DNA from: Microbispora sp. H13382
GTDB taxonomy: Bacteria > Actinomycetota > Actinomycetes > Streptosporangiales > Streptosporangiaceae
DNA length: 64,000 bases
Assembly: GCF_014161445.1 (NCBI RefSeq)
Contig: NZ_JABBXA010000020.1
Span: forward strand, 121,793 to 185,792
Direction of reading: 5' to 3'
The notes below the pieces were generated by a model, which saw nothing but the letters and a program-made list of their open reading frames with translations, did not search any database and had not been told where the DNA came from. This document shows, piece by piece, positions 15,887-24,401 of the stretch. The position numbers and the translations under genes are program-made. The first letter of the stretch is position 1. Each line of letters starts with the position of its first letter.

Positions 15887-16159
15887 TCGCGAAGCCCTCA
15901 CATCAAGATCCGCAATGCGCTCGGAATTACCTTGGGCGCTCAGTTGCATTTCAGGTTGCAGTTCCAAGTGATCCAGAGCCGTTCAGATCAGACCACGCAC
16001 GTGCGCTGACCTGCATTGAACTGTCCGGAACCATGATCGGCCGAGCTTTTAATCCGCAGGTTTGAGTTCGAGCCGTGCTGCAGCGCGGGCACATTCCGGG
16101 CAGCGGAATGTGGTGCCGGCCTTTCCAGGCTGGCCGTCGGACGTGGCATCGTGGACGGA
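15887..16159. other. Non-coding stretch with a tRNA-like fragment
   Basis: No gene is seen. Around 16047-16075 the sequence TTTTAATCCGCAGGTT, then GAGTTCGAGCC, resembles the anticodon loop and T arm of a tRNA-Lys(TTT), but no complete tRNA can be folded. Confidence 0.35.
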
Positions 16160-16741
16160 TCAGCCAACGACGCCACTCATGAGCGGCCCTTTAACAATCT
16201 CCGGGGTCAGCACCACGCCGGTCAACCGGGCTGCGAGGAGAAGCGCTCCGGACGCGGACGACGGTGCCTCAGCACCGGTTCCGGGTACGTCGTCGGGATC
16301 AAGGCCCACCTGCCTCATCAGGTCGTTGAGCCGATCGGGATCACTCCCGTGCCGCCATCTGGGAATCTTGGGGTTGAAATGCGTGACCAACTCCCCGTCC
16401 ACCGCGTAGACGAAGTCATCGGATGCGTAGTCGTGCCGCAGCACCGCCACGGCCACGGTCCCGGCCGAGAGGGCCTGCGCCTTGTCCGCTTCCGTGCACG
16501 TCCACCCGTTCTCCTCGATGAGCACCGTCCAGTCGCCCACTCGCCCCGCGAGCACCGTCTCGGGAAAGAGGCCATCGTCTATCAACTCGTCATAGGTGAG
16601 TGGCCGGAAGCTCTCCTGGTCGGCACCCAGTCGGCGAAGCGCCTCCACCTCGCTGACTCCACGCACGAAGGTCAGGCACCACAGATCGCCCAGCTCGTCG
16701 TCTTCGGCCAGCCAGGCAACGTCGGCGTAGGTAAACGCCAT
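16160..16741 (-). CDS. DUF6461 family protein
   Basis: A 193-residue soluble protein resembling DUF6461, an actinomycete family of unknown function. Characteristic parts are the N-terminal YADVAWLAEDDELGDLWCLT, FVRGVSEVEALRRLGAD, and the central WTVLIEENGW. I start at the ATG at 16741, which has GAGG 8 nt upstream; the ATG at 16774 falls inside the 11-bp direct repeats at the element end and is less likely. It is the cargo gene next to the right att of the integrase element. Some DUF6461 proteins are found near polymorphic toxins; an immunity-type role here is speculation. Confidence 0.75.
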   Translation of the reverse strand: MAFTYADVAWLAEDDELGDLWCLTFVRGVSEVEALRRLGADQESFRPLTYDELIDDGLFPETVLAGRVGDWTVLIEENGWTCTEADKAQALSAGTVAVAVLRHDYASDDFVYAVDGELVTHFNPKIPRWRHGSDPDRLNDLMRQVGLDPDDVPGTGAEAPSSASGALLLAARLTGVVLTPEIVKGPLMSGVVG

Positions 16742-16765
16742 CCGCAACACCTCATCTGTTGATCG

Positions 16766-16787
16766 TCGTGCCATTAGCGTGCCATTA
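16766..16787 (+). repeat. Direct repeats CGTGCCATTA x2, right arm
   Basis: TCGTGCCATTA and GCGTGCCATTA in 11-bp register, ending 86 bp before att copy 3. They match the pair at 13923-13944 at the other end of the element. Confidence 0.6.
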
Positions 16788-16872
16788 ACCTCGGGAACGA
16801 GGGGTCAACCACGGTCACCCACGACCGACCCGAAGCGCAGGTCAGCCGTCCTACGAGGCGTGATCCATACGA

Positions 16873-16916
16873 TTCCCAAGCTGACAGCGCGGGTTCGATT
16901 CCCGTCACCCGCTCCA
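16873..16916 (+). repeat. att copy 3: tRNA-Gly 3' end with CCA
   Basis: TTCCCAAGCTGACAGCGCGG and the remaining T arm/acceptor match the resident tRNA exactly over 41 bases, followed by CCA. Its 100-bp left flank is closely related to that of the copy at 31103. Confidence 0.9.
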
Positions 16917-16975
16917 CTATCACATAGCCCTTGACCTGGGTATCCCTTGATCCCATTCTGATCGCTGTGATCGCC

Positions 16976-16997
16976 TGGGCACATCTTGGGCACATCC
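16976..16997 (+). repeat. Direct repeats TGGGCACATC x2 beside second integrase
   Basis: TGGGCACATCT and TGGGCACATCC abut in 11-bp register, 60 bp after att copy 3 and before the degraded integrase. Different sequence but the same layout as the other arm-like repeats. Confidence 0.5.
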
Positions 16998-17049
16998 GTC
17001 TTCCGGCGATTCCCTTTGGGATCACTGACGGCCTGCTGACACTTGCCTG

Positions 17050-18078
17050 GTGGCGAGTATCGAGAAGCGTCCCGGCAAGGGAAAGAAGATCAGCTGCCGA
17101 GCCCGCTGGAGGCTCGGCGGGATCAGTGACGGCGCCTGGCAGTCGGAGACCTTCGAACAGAAGGCACAGGCCGTCACCTTCAAACTCGCGGTGGAAGCCG
17201 CGGGCCACCTCTGGCCCGAGGGATGGATCCGCGGGTACGGCTGACCCCCCGCAGTTCCGGAGCCGGCAGCCGCCGAGCCCGAGGTCGAGCCGATCCCGTT
17301 CCGCGACTACGCGATGACCTTCGTAGCCAGCTTGTCGGGCATCGAGGAGCGGACCCGCCACGACTACGAGCGCGATCTGCGCAACCACATCCTGCCGACC
17401 TTCGGCGACCTGGACATCCGCGAGGAACGCGATCGATCGCACCCTCGTGCGAACCTGGGTCAACACCCTCCAGCACGGCGTCGCCGACCCCGTCAATGCC
17501 AAGCAGTGGCTGCGCCGCCCGCTGGCGCCAAAGACCATCCAGAACCTGCACGGGATCCTGTTCGCCATCCTCCAAGACGCCGTCGAGGCCGATCCCCCGC
17601 TGCGTACCTCCAACCCAGCAGCGCGCACCCGCCTGCCCCGTCTGGATGACGGCGAGGGCGGCGACGAGATGGTCTTCCTCACCGAGCAGGAGTTCGCCCT
17701 GATCCGCGCGTGCGCCAAGCCGGACGTGCGGGACATGCTCACCGTCTTCGTCGGCACCGGCCTGCGCTCGTCTTCAACTCCCCCACGGGTTCGTGGTGGC
17801 GTCACTCCTCCTTCTATGACCGCCGCTGGATTCCCGCGATCGACGACGCGTGTAGCCGCGGCCTGACCACGCGCCCCCGGATCCACGACCTGCGACACAC
17901 GCACGTCGCCTGGTTGATCTCCGAAGGCATCCCGCTCGCCGCGATCCAGCGACGCATGGGCCACAAGTCGATCACCACCACCATCGACCGGTACGGCCAC
18001 CTGCTCCCCTACGTCGACCAGGACCTCATCGACGCCATCGACCGTGCACTCACGGGTTCCCTGCGGGCCGTCGCCTGA
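17050..18078 (+). pseudogene. Degraded tyrosine integrase
   Basis: Pieces of one integrase lie in three frames. The N-terminal arm-type domain (MASIEKRPGKGKKISCRARW) ends at a stop near 17242. The core-binding part follows (GIEERTRHDYERDLRNHILP, then LAPKTIQNLHGILFAILQDA) with a frameshift near 17420. The first catalytic Arg remains in FVGTGLR, after which a deletion removes roughly 60-100 residues. The C-terminal catalytic box is intact (IHDLRHTHVAWLI, MGHKSITTTIDRYGHLL). It belongs to a different, larger integrase type than the one at 13953 and presumably brought in the 13-kb segment. Confidence 0.85.
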
Positions 18079-18302
18079 CAGCCCGGAGACCTGGTGACAT
18101 TCATCTCAGACGATACGAAGGGGTCGGCCATAGCCGACGGTGCGGCGGCGAGCGCGCTACCCAGAAAACCGACGAACGACGAGAAAGCAGGTGCTCCCCA
18201 GCGTGGAGAGCGCCCCGCGCGCGAGCCCTCCGCTTATGAAGGTGAAGCGGACACGGCTGGCCCTGGGCCGGAACAGGATCCGCTGCCAGAAGGGCAGCCG
18301 GT

Positions 18303-18655
18303 AACAACCGCGGGCTTCGCCCGCCGTACCGTCACCACGACCATGGTGGCCATTGCCAGGCTCACCTTCACCTTCTCCTTCGGCAAGCAACTGCTGGGCT
18401 CTCGGCCTGCGACTGGGCACCGTGGCTGGCTCCCCTCGTAGGGCCAAGCGTCGACCTGTCGGTCATCGGCCTCCTGGTCGGCATACGTCACATGCAACTC
18501 CGCGGCGTCCAGCCCGCGGAGCTGAGGCCGGCCCGCATCCTGCTCGCCTTTTCTGGCCTGAACGCTGGCACTCAACATCGCCGAGCCCCTCGCAGCGGGT
18601 TCCCCAGGCCGCGTCGCCTACGACAGTATCCCTCCGCTCGCGGGAGGCCTGTCAT
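18303..18655 (+). pseudogene. Decayed DUF2637 gene of an integrative conjugative element
   Basis: Conceptual pieces across frames match the DUF2637 membrane family common in actinomycete integrative conjugative elements: ARLTFTFSFG, then CWALGLRLGT, then WLAPLVGPSVDLSVIGLLVG and LRPARILLAFSGL, then LALNIAEPLAAG. At least three frameshifts and an early end destroy it. The rest of 18079-18937 shows no intact gene. It marks the 13-kb segment as a former conjugative-type island. Confidence 0.65.
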
Positions 18656-18898
18656 GCCCAGCCGATCCGTCGTAAGTTCGCGATGCAGTGCATCGGTCCG
18701 GATCGTGAAAAGTGAGTCCTGGTGCGGGCCGCAAGGCGCGCCAGGAGCCTGTTCGGCGTGCGGGCTGTCAGTCCTTGCGCAGATAACGGCGACTGCGCGG
18801 CGCTCGGCAAGGCGGGCTGACCAGCGACGATGTGCGGGCCGCCGGTGCGGTGGGCGCTGGTCGATCGGCGTCTCACACAACGTAGACATGGACAGTTG

Positions 18899-18916
18899 TG
18901 TTCCGTAATATGAACA
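18899..18916. promoter_or_regulatory. Candidate IclR operator before the catabolic operon
   Basis: TGTTC-N8-GAACA palindrome, 22 bp upstream of the first catabolic gene. Related GAACA half-sites occur before the other transcription units of the cluster. Confidence 0.4.
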
Positions 18917-18937
18917 GCCAGTTCGTACTCCGCACTT

Positions 18938-19873
18938 ATGGAGATCATGTTGCTTGCAGCCGAGGACCCCAAGCCCGTCTCGCCCGCCGTACTGAAGGTC
19001 CTGAACGGTGCCGTGGACCTGCACTGCCACTCGGGGCCCAGCCCCTTCCCGCGACGGCTGAACCACGTCGAGGCCTCCTACGACGGGGCGCGCATCGGGA
19101 TGCGCGCGATCCTCGTCAAGTCGCACCACCACAACACGGTCATGGACCTGCTCGCCATGAGCACCTGGCTCGCGGACGCGCCCACGCCGGTGTATGGAGG
19201 GGTCGCGCTCAACAGCGAGGTCGGCGGCATGAACCGGTCGGCCGTAGCGATGAGCCTGCGGATGGGCGGGCGGTGCGTCTGGGCGCCGACGACGTGCGCC
19301 CGTCAGCACATCGATCACCACCACCACGGCGGCGAGTTCCCCGCCGCCGCCATCGACCTGCTCGAATCGGAGGTGTCGATCTTCGACGAGTCCGGGAACG
19401 TGTCGGCGGACACCGCCGCGGTCGTCGACATCGTCGCCGAGACCGACACGCTGCTCACCGGCGGGCATCTGGACGTCGACTCGATGAAGGCCCTGTTCAA
19501 GGTCGCCCAGAGCAAGGGCGTGCGGCGCCTGCTCGTCCAGCACCCCGACTTCATCATCGGCGCGTCCGAGGACGACATCGAGGAGCTGATGCGCTACGGC
19601 GCCTACATCGAGCACGAGATCGCCATGTACCACCCCGAGGTGACCGCCATCGGCTGGCCCATCGAGCAGCTCGTGAACTGGATCGACCGGGTCGGCCCCG
19701 AGCGGACCGTCATCTCCTCCGACCTGGGGCAGAAGGGCAACCCGCTGCCCGTCGACGGCTACATCTACCTCGTGGGGGCGCTGCTCGACCACGGCGTGCC
19801 GGAGAAGGACGTCCGCCGGATGATCGCGGCCAATCCCGCGTTCCTGCTGGGGCTGGAGGAGGAACCGGCGTGA
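18938..19873 (+). CDS. DUF6282 metal-dependent hydrolase-like protein
   Basis: A 311-residue protein matching DUF6282, an amidohydrolase/PHP-like family. The N-terminal metal motif is VDLHCHSGPSPFPRR, with further His-rich ligands in VKSHHHNTVMD and ARQHIDHHHHGGEF and an Asp in ISSDLGQKGNP. It probably hydrolyses or isomerises a pathway intermediate; the substrate is unknown. It is the first gene of an operon: its TGA overlaps the GTG of the DUF849 gene. The start is uncertain: ATG 18938 has no ribosome site and ATG 18947 has GGAG unusually close. Confidence 0.8.
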   Translation: MEIMLLAAEDPKPVSPAVLKVLNGAVDLHCHSGPSPFPRRLNHVEASYDGARIGMRAILVKSHHHNTVMDLLAMSTWLADAPTPVYGGVALNSEVGGMNRSAVAMSLRMGGRCVWAPTTCARQHIDHHHHGGEFPAAAIDLLESEVSIFDESGNVSADTAAVVDIVAETDTLLTGGHLDVDSMKALFKVAQSKGVRRLLVQHPDFIIGASEDDIEELMRYGAYIEHEIAMYHPEVTAIGWPIEQLVNWIDRVGPERTVISSDLGQKGNPLPVDGYIYLVGALLDHGVPEKDVRRMIAANPAFLLGLEEEPA

Positions 19874-20805
19874 TCGACACCGACCGTGTGATCATCAGTA
19901 CGGCGGTGACGGGATCGGTTCACGTGCCGTCGCAGAGCGACCACCTGCCGATCACGCCGGAGCAGATCGTCAAGGAGTCCCTCGCCGCGGCGGCGGCGGG
20001 AGCGGCGATCATCCACCTGCACGCGCGGCATGCCGAGGACGGCCGGCCGGCGTTCGAGCCGAGCGTCTTCGAGAAGATCATCCCGCCGATCGTCGAAGGC
20101 AGCGACGCGGTGATCAACATCTCGACCGGCGGGGCGTCGTCGATGACGATCGAGGAGCGGCTCGCGGCGGCGACCCGGTTCAGCCCCGAGCTCGCCTCGC
20201 TCAACATGGGGTCGATGAACTTCGTCTTCTCCGGCATCGCGGACCGGATCACCCACTGGAAGTACGAGTGGGAGAAGCCCTACGTGGAGAACACCTACGG
20301 GCACCCGTTCATCAACTCCTTCGCGCAGATCGAGTACGCGCTGCGGGAGCTGGGCGAACGGGGCGGCACCAGGTTCGAGTACGAGTGCTACGACATCGGG
20401 CACCTCTACACGCTCGCCCACTTCGCCGAGCGGGGGCTCGCCAAGCCGCCGTTCCTCATCCAGGGGGTCTTCGGGATCCTCGGCGGCATCGGGGCCGACC
20501 ACGCCAACCTCACGCACATGGTCGCCATCGCCGACAAGCTCTTCGGCGGCGACTACCACTTCTCCGCCTTCGCCGCCGGGCGCAGCCAGATGCAGTTCTG
20601 CACGCACAGCGCCTGGCTGGGCGGTCACGTACGCGTCGGCCTGGAGGACAACCTCTACATCGGCAAGGGCGAGAAGGCGACGAGCAACGCGCAGCAGGTG
20701 CGGAAGGTCCGGGATGTGCTCACCGACCTGGGCAAACAGATCGCGACGCCCGCCGACGCCCGCCGGATGCTGGCACTCAAGGGCGCGAAGAACATCACGC
20801 TGTAA
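19870..20805 (+). CDS. Beta-keto acid cleavage enzyme (BKACE, DUF849)
   Basis: A 311-residue TIM-barrel enzyme of the BKACE family, whose founding member is 3-keto-5-aminohexanoate cleavage enzyme (Kce). The Zn ligands are in AAIIHLHARHAEDGRP, with INISTGGASSMT and QGVFGILGGIGAD marking later barrel strands and FAAGRSQMQFCTHS the C-terminal part. BKACEs condense a beta-keto acid with acetyl-CoA, releasing acetoacetate and a new acyl-CoA. The GTG at 19870 overlaps the previous stop and has GGAGGA upstream. Substrate within the family varies widely and cannot be read from sequence alone; an acidic or neutral beta-keto acid made by the neighbouring SDR is an inference. Confidence 0.9.
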   Translation: MIDTDRVIISTAVTGSVHVPSQSDHLPITPEQIVKESLAAAAAGAAIIHLHARHAEDGRPAFEPSVFEKIIPPIVEGSDAVINISTGGASSMTIEERLAAATRFSPELASLNMGSMNFVFSGIADRITHWKYEWEKPYVENTYGHPFINSFAQIEYALRELGERGGTRFEYECYDIGHLYTLAHFAERGLAKPPFLIQGVFGILGGIGADHANLTHMVAIADKLFGGDYHFSAFAAGRSQMQFCTHSAWLGGHVRVGLEDNLYIGKGEKATSNAQQVRKVRDVLTDLGKQIATPADARRMLALKGAKNITL

Positions 20806-20825
20806 CGGCTACGAGAGGCAACCAC

Positions 20826-21743
20826 ATGACGATGTACGCCAAGGACGACCTCCGGTCCCAGTTGGCGAACGCCCCGGCCGCGCAGACGGCGGTCGATCCG
20901 TCCACCCCCATCCGGGCGGCCCAGTATCTGGAGTTCTCCGAGTTCGCGCCCGCCGAGACCGGCCCGGGCGGGAGCCGGACCTGGCTGGCCCGCGGGCAGA
21001 ACGTCGTGCTTGCGTGGACCGACGCCGTCGCCGGCGATCGTTTCACGCGTGCGGGACAGCCCGACGAGTACGCCGTCCTGCTGTACTCCGACAGCGCCTC
21101 GATCCGGGTCATCGCCGGGGACGAGACGCGGGAGGTGGCCGAGGAGGCGTTCGTGGTGGTGCCGCCGGGGGACAGCCTCATCGAGGCGCTGACCGACGGG
21201 CCCATCATCCGGGTGTTCTCCTCCGTCGCCGAGGACCTGCGCGACGCGGCCCTCAACGCCGCCGCCTACGCCGAGCCGGACCCCCGCTGCGCCCCGCTGG
21301 TGCCGTGGCCGGACCCGGTGGACGGCTTCCGGCTGCGCGTCCACCGGCTCGCGGAGACGCCGATCACCGAGGGGCGGTTCGGCCGGATCTTCCGTACCAC
21401 CAATCTGATGGTGAACTTCCTCGCGGAAGAGCCCACCCCCAGGGACCCGCTCAAGCTCTCCCCACACTCCCACGACGACTTCGAACAGCTCTCGCTGGGG
21501 GTGAAGGGGGAGTTCGTCCACCACATGCAGTACCCCTGGGGGCCGGACTCGACCCAATGGCGGCCCGAGGATCACGGCCGCGTCGGCACGCCGTCGCTGA
21601 CCGTCATCCCGCCGCCGGCGATCCACACCACGCAGGGCGTGGGCCCGTACCAGCAGCTGATCGACATCTTCTCGCCGCCGCGCAAGGACTTCTCCGCCCG
21701 TCCCGGGTGGATCCTCAACGCGGACGAGTACCCGGCGCCATGA
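20826..21743 (+). CDS. Cupin-fold protein of the catabolic operon
   Basis: A 305-residue protein with two beta-barrel halves. Metal-binding-like residues occur in the second half in LKLSPHSHDDFEQLSLGVKG and again in PPPAIHTTQGVGP, the usual two cupin boxes. The first half (VLAWTDAVAGDRFTRAGQPD to VVVPPGDSLIEAL) looks like a degenerate cupin without the His cluster. It may be an isomerase or dioxygenase in the pathway, or a sensor. The ATG has GAGAGG 7 nt upstream. Its stop overlaps the aldolase ATG (ATGA). Confidence 0.75.
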   Translation: MTMYAKDDLRSQLANAPAAQTAVDPSTPIRAAQYLEFSEFAPAETGPGGSRTWLARGQNVVLAWTDAVAGDRFTRAGQPDEYAVLLYSDSASIRVIAGDETREVAEEAFVVVPPGDSLIEALTDGPIIRVFSSVAEDLRDAALNAAAYAEPDPRCAPLVPWPDPVDGFRLRVHRLAETPITEGRFGRIFRTTNLMVNFLAEEPTPRDPLKLSPHSHDDFEQLSLGVKGEFVHHMQYPWGPDSTQWRPEDHGRVGTPSLTVIPPPAIHTTQGVGPYQQLIDIFSPPRKDFSARPGWILNADEYPAP

Positions 21744-22528
21744 GCACGGCGCGCACCAGCCGGTTCCGGGCCGCGCTGGCCCGGGCCGGCGGGCCCGCCC
21801 TCGGCACGTGGGTGAAGCTGCCGGTGATGGAGAGCGTCGAACTGCTCGCACTGGCCGGGTTCGACTTCGTGGTCATCGACCTGGAGCACTCGGCGATGAA
21901 CCTGGAGACGGCGTACCGGCTCATCGGCACCGCCAACCACCTGGGAATGGCGCCGATCGTCCGGATCCCCAACCTGGACGGCGGCATCGCCCAGCGCGTC
22001 CTCGACGCCGGGGCCGAAGGGATCATGCTGCCGCACGTGGACACGGTCGGTCAGGCGGAGGCGGGCGTGCGGGCGATCCGCTTCCCGCCGCTGGGCGCCA
22101 GGGGCGTCGGCTCGACGAGCCGCGCCGGGGCCTGGGGCGCGATGGACCGCGCCGAGTACCTGCGCTACGGCCAGGAGGAGGCGGTGTTCATCGCGCAGAT
22201 CGAGAGCGCCGAGGCGGCCCGGTCGGCGGGCGCGATCGCCGCCGTGCCTGGGGTGGACGCGCTGCTCGTCGGGGCCGCCGACCTGTCCACCTCCGAGGAG
22301 ACGACGGAGGACGACCCGCGGGTGGTCGAGCTGATCAGCCAGACGATCAAGGCGTGCGCCGCCGCCGGCAAGCCGATCGGCAACGCCGGGGCGGCGACCG
22401 GGCGGTCGGTGCGGGCCGCGATCGACGCGGGGTACTCCTTCACGATGCTCGGCAACGACGCCGGCCTGCTCGGGTCGGCCGCCGCGGCCGCCGTGCGCGA
22501 GGGACGGGCGGCCGGCCAGGAGGGCTGA
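21740..22528 (+). CDS. HpcH/HpaI family aldolase
   Basis: A 262-residue class II-type aldolase of the HpcH/HpaI (pyruvate-lyase) family: GTWVKLPVMESVELLALAGF, then the metal/substrate segment FVVIDLEHSAMN, VRIPNLDGGIAQRVLDAGAE, MLPHVDT and the metal Glu in AQIESAEAA. Members cleave 4-hydroxy-2-oxo or 2-keto-3-deoxy acids to pyruvate (or oxaloacetate) and an aldehyde. The start codon overlaps the cupin stop, so it is co-translated. In this pathway it probably makes the final C-C bond cut; an aldehyde product fits the aldehyde dehydrogenase remnant at 29698. Confidence 0.88.
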   Translation: MSTARTSRFRAALARAGGPALGTWVKLPVMESVELLALAGFDFVVIDLEHSAMNLETAYRLIGTANHLGMAPIVRIPNLDGGIAQRVLDAGAEGIMLPHVDTVGQAEAGVRAIRFPPLGARGVGSTSRAGAWGAMDRAEYLRYGQEEAVFIAQIESAEAARSAGAIAAVPGVDALLVGAADLSTSEETTEDDPRVVELISQTIKACAAAGKPIGNAGAATGRSVRAAIDAGYSFTMLGNDAGLLGSAAAAAVREGRAAGQEG

Positions 22529-22658
22529 GCCGCGCGTCCGCGGGTCCGGCGCCGACGACCACCCCGCTCGACGGACACTTTCCCGCCACCCCGGGGTCAG
22601 CGCCGGATCGGCGGTTATGCACCATTTAGCCCAATTGTAAAACTGAGAGGGAGAGATC

Positions 22659-23444
22659 TTGTCCGACAACCCAGGAGCGCGCCCCGCGCCCGGAACCGGG
22701 CTGCTCGCCGGGAAGGTCGTCCTCGTGGTCGGTGGGAGCACCGGCATCGGGGCCGACTCCGTACGGGTCTTCGCCGAGGAGGGCGCCTCCGTCATGGTCG
22801 CCGCGCGGTCGCGGGACACCCTCGCCGCGCTCACCGAGGAGCTCACCGCCGCGGGTCACGACGTCGCCTACACCGTGGGGGACGTCAGCGTCGGGGCCGA
22901 CGTCGCGCGGTTCGTCGACGACACCCTCGCCCGGTACGGCCGGCTCGACGGCGCGTTCAACAACGCGGGCATCAACCAGCTCGGCCGGCTCGACGAGGTG
23001 TCCGAGGAGAACTTCGACCGGATCATGGCGGTGAACGTCAAGGGCGTGTGGCTGTGCCTGCGCGAGGAGATCCGCGCCATGCGTGACAAGGGCGGGTCGA
23101 TCGTCAACACCAGCAGCGTGGGCGGGTTCCGCGGCAACACGGGCCTCGGCGCGTACCAGGCGACCAAGCACGCGGTGATCGGCTTCACCCGTACGGCGGC
23201 GCACGACAACGGGCCGTTCGGCATCCGGGTCAACGTGATCGCCCCCGGCCCCACCGAGACGCCGATGTTCGTCAAGTGGCGGCAGGACGACCCGGCGGCC
23301 GTGGAGCGCCGGGTCGCCGCAGTCCCGCTGCGGAAGGCCGGCACGACGATCGAGGTGGCGAACGCGGCGGCGTGGCTGCTCAGCGACCGCGCGAGCCAGA
23401 TCAGCGGCGTCGTCCTGCCGGTGGACGGCGGGTACAGCGCCTAG
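22659..23444 (+). CDS. Short-chain dehydrogenase/reductase
   Basis: A classical 261-residue SDR. The cofactor loop is VVGGSTGIGADSV (G-x3-G-x-G), NNAG is at residues near 102, and the catalytic Ser-Tyr-Lys is in VNTSSVGGF and AYQATKHAV. It likely oxidises a hydroxyl to the keto group that the BKACE then uses. It starts at a TTG preceded by GAGGGAGAGA, which is a good ribosome site; no in-frame ATG is suitable. A 130-bp gap separates it from the aldolase. Confidence 0.87.
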   Translation: MSDNPGARPAPGTGLLAGKVVLVVGGSTGIGADSVRVFAEEGASVMVAARSRDTLAALTEELTAAGHDVAYTVGDVSVGADVARFVDDTLARYGRLDGAFNNAGINQLGRLDEVSEENFDRIMAVNVKGVWLCLREEIRAMRDKGGSIVNTSSVGGFRGNTGLGAYQATKHAVIGFTRTAAHDNGPFGIRVNVIAPGPTETPMFVKWRQDDPAAVERRVAAVPLRKAGTTIEVANAAAWLLSDRASQISGVVLPVDGGYSA

Positions 23445-23475
23445 CCGTTGAATGTTCACGATACGGACACAGTAA

Positions 23476-23490
23476 TTGTTATATGAACAA
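23476..23490. promoter_or_regulatory. Candidate IclR operator before the ABC importer genes
   Basis: TTGTT-ATATG-AACAA, a 15-bp palindrome 50 bp before the first permease, sharing the (T)ATGAACA half-site with 18899-18916. Confidence 0.4.
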
Positions 23491-23540
23491 CGGCTTGCTT
23501 TACTGACCGCCTGAGCCGTACAAGCTGGAGGGGGACGAGG

Positions 23541-24401
23541 ATGTCCTCGAACAAGATCAGATGGCCGAGTTGGCCCCTGCTGGTACCGGCGCTCGCCCTG
23601 CTGGCGGGGATCCTGCTGGTGCCGCTGGCCGACACTTTGATCCGCAGCGTCTCGACCCCCGGGTGGACGCTGAGCAACTACAGCAACCTCTTCACCGACG
23701 GCGTGACCCTGACCGTGCTCTGGCGCACGGCGGTGACCGCCGCCACGGTGACGGCCGCCGCCCTGCTGATCGGGTACCCGTACGCGTACCTGATGACCCG
23801 GGTGAGCCCACGCGCGCGCGGCATCCTCCTGGTGATCGTGCTGATCCCCTTCTGGACGTCGGTGATGGCGCGGAACTTCGCGTGGATCATCATCCTGCAG
23901 GACGGCGGGCCGGTGCAGAGCCTGTTCGAGTTCTTCGGGGCCGACGACGTCGTCTTCTACGGCACCACCGTCGGCGTGACGATCGCGATGACCCAGGTGA
24001 TGCTGCCGTTCATGGTGCTGCCGCTGTTCAGCACCCTGGGCGCCATCGACCGCAGGCTGCTGCTCGCCGCGCGGGGGCTCGGCTCCTCCCCGACCGCGGC
24101 GTTCTGGAAGGTGTACTGGCCGCTGTCCCGGGGCGGGGTGATGGCCGGGGTGATCCTGGTGTTCACGCTCAGCCTCGGGTTCTACGTGACCCCGGCGCTG
24201 CTCGGGTCGCCGCAGGAGTCGCTCGTCGCCCAGTTGCTCGCGCAGCGCACCACCCTGCTGCTCGACTTCGCCGCCGCGGGGGCGCTCGGCATGCTCGTTC
24301 TCGTCGTCACGCTCGTGCTCGTGGCGTGGGCGAACCGGATGGGTGGCACCATGTCCGCGATCGGTGTGGTCGCGGCCGGTCGAACGGAAGGCCGTCGATG
24401 A
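23541..24401 (+). CDS. ABC transporter permease (PotB-like)
   Basis: A 286-residue permease of the spermidine/putrescine-type (MOI family) with six membrane segments beginning WPLLVPALALLAGILLVPLA. The cytoplasmic EAA-like loop is AARGLGSSPTAAFWKVYWPL, which contacts the ATPase. It is the first of four import genes (permease, permease, ATPase, then binding protein after a gap). The ATG has GGAGGGGGACGAGG upstream. Its stop overlaps the next ATG (ATGA). In this family substrates range from polyamines to small carboxylates, amines and opine-like compounds. Confidence 0.9.
   Translation: MSSNKIRWPSWPLLVPALALLAGILLVPLADTLIRSVSTPGWTLSNYSNLFTDGVTLTVLWRTAVTAATVTAAALLIGYPYAYLMTRVSPRARGILLVIVLIPFWTSVMARNFAWIIILQDGGPVQSLFEFFGADDVVFYGTTVGVTIAMTQVMLPFMVLPLFSTLGAIDRRLLLAARGLGSSPTAAFWKVYWPLSRGGVMAGVILVFTLSLGFYVTPALLGSPQESLVAQLLAQRTTLLLDFAAAGALGMLVLVVTLVLVAWANRMGGTMSAIGVVAAGRTEGRR

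Larger units (their letters stand above)
13852..16872. mobile_element. Minimal 3-kb integrase element between att copies 2 and 3
   Basis: The segment is bounded by full att cores and has the same 11-bp direct repeats (GCGTGCCATTA twice) inside both ends: 13923-13944 at the left beside the integrase, and 16766-16787 at the right. That is the architecture of a lambda-type integrase element with two arms. It carries the integrase, two small membrane proteins and a DUF6461 protein. The integrase N-terminus is cut, so present mobility is doubtful. Confidence 0.6.
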
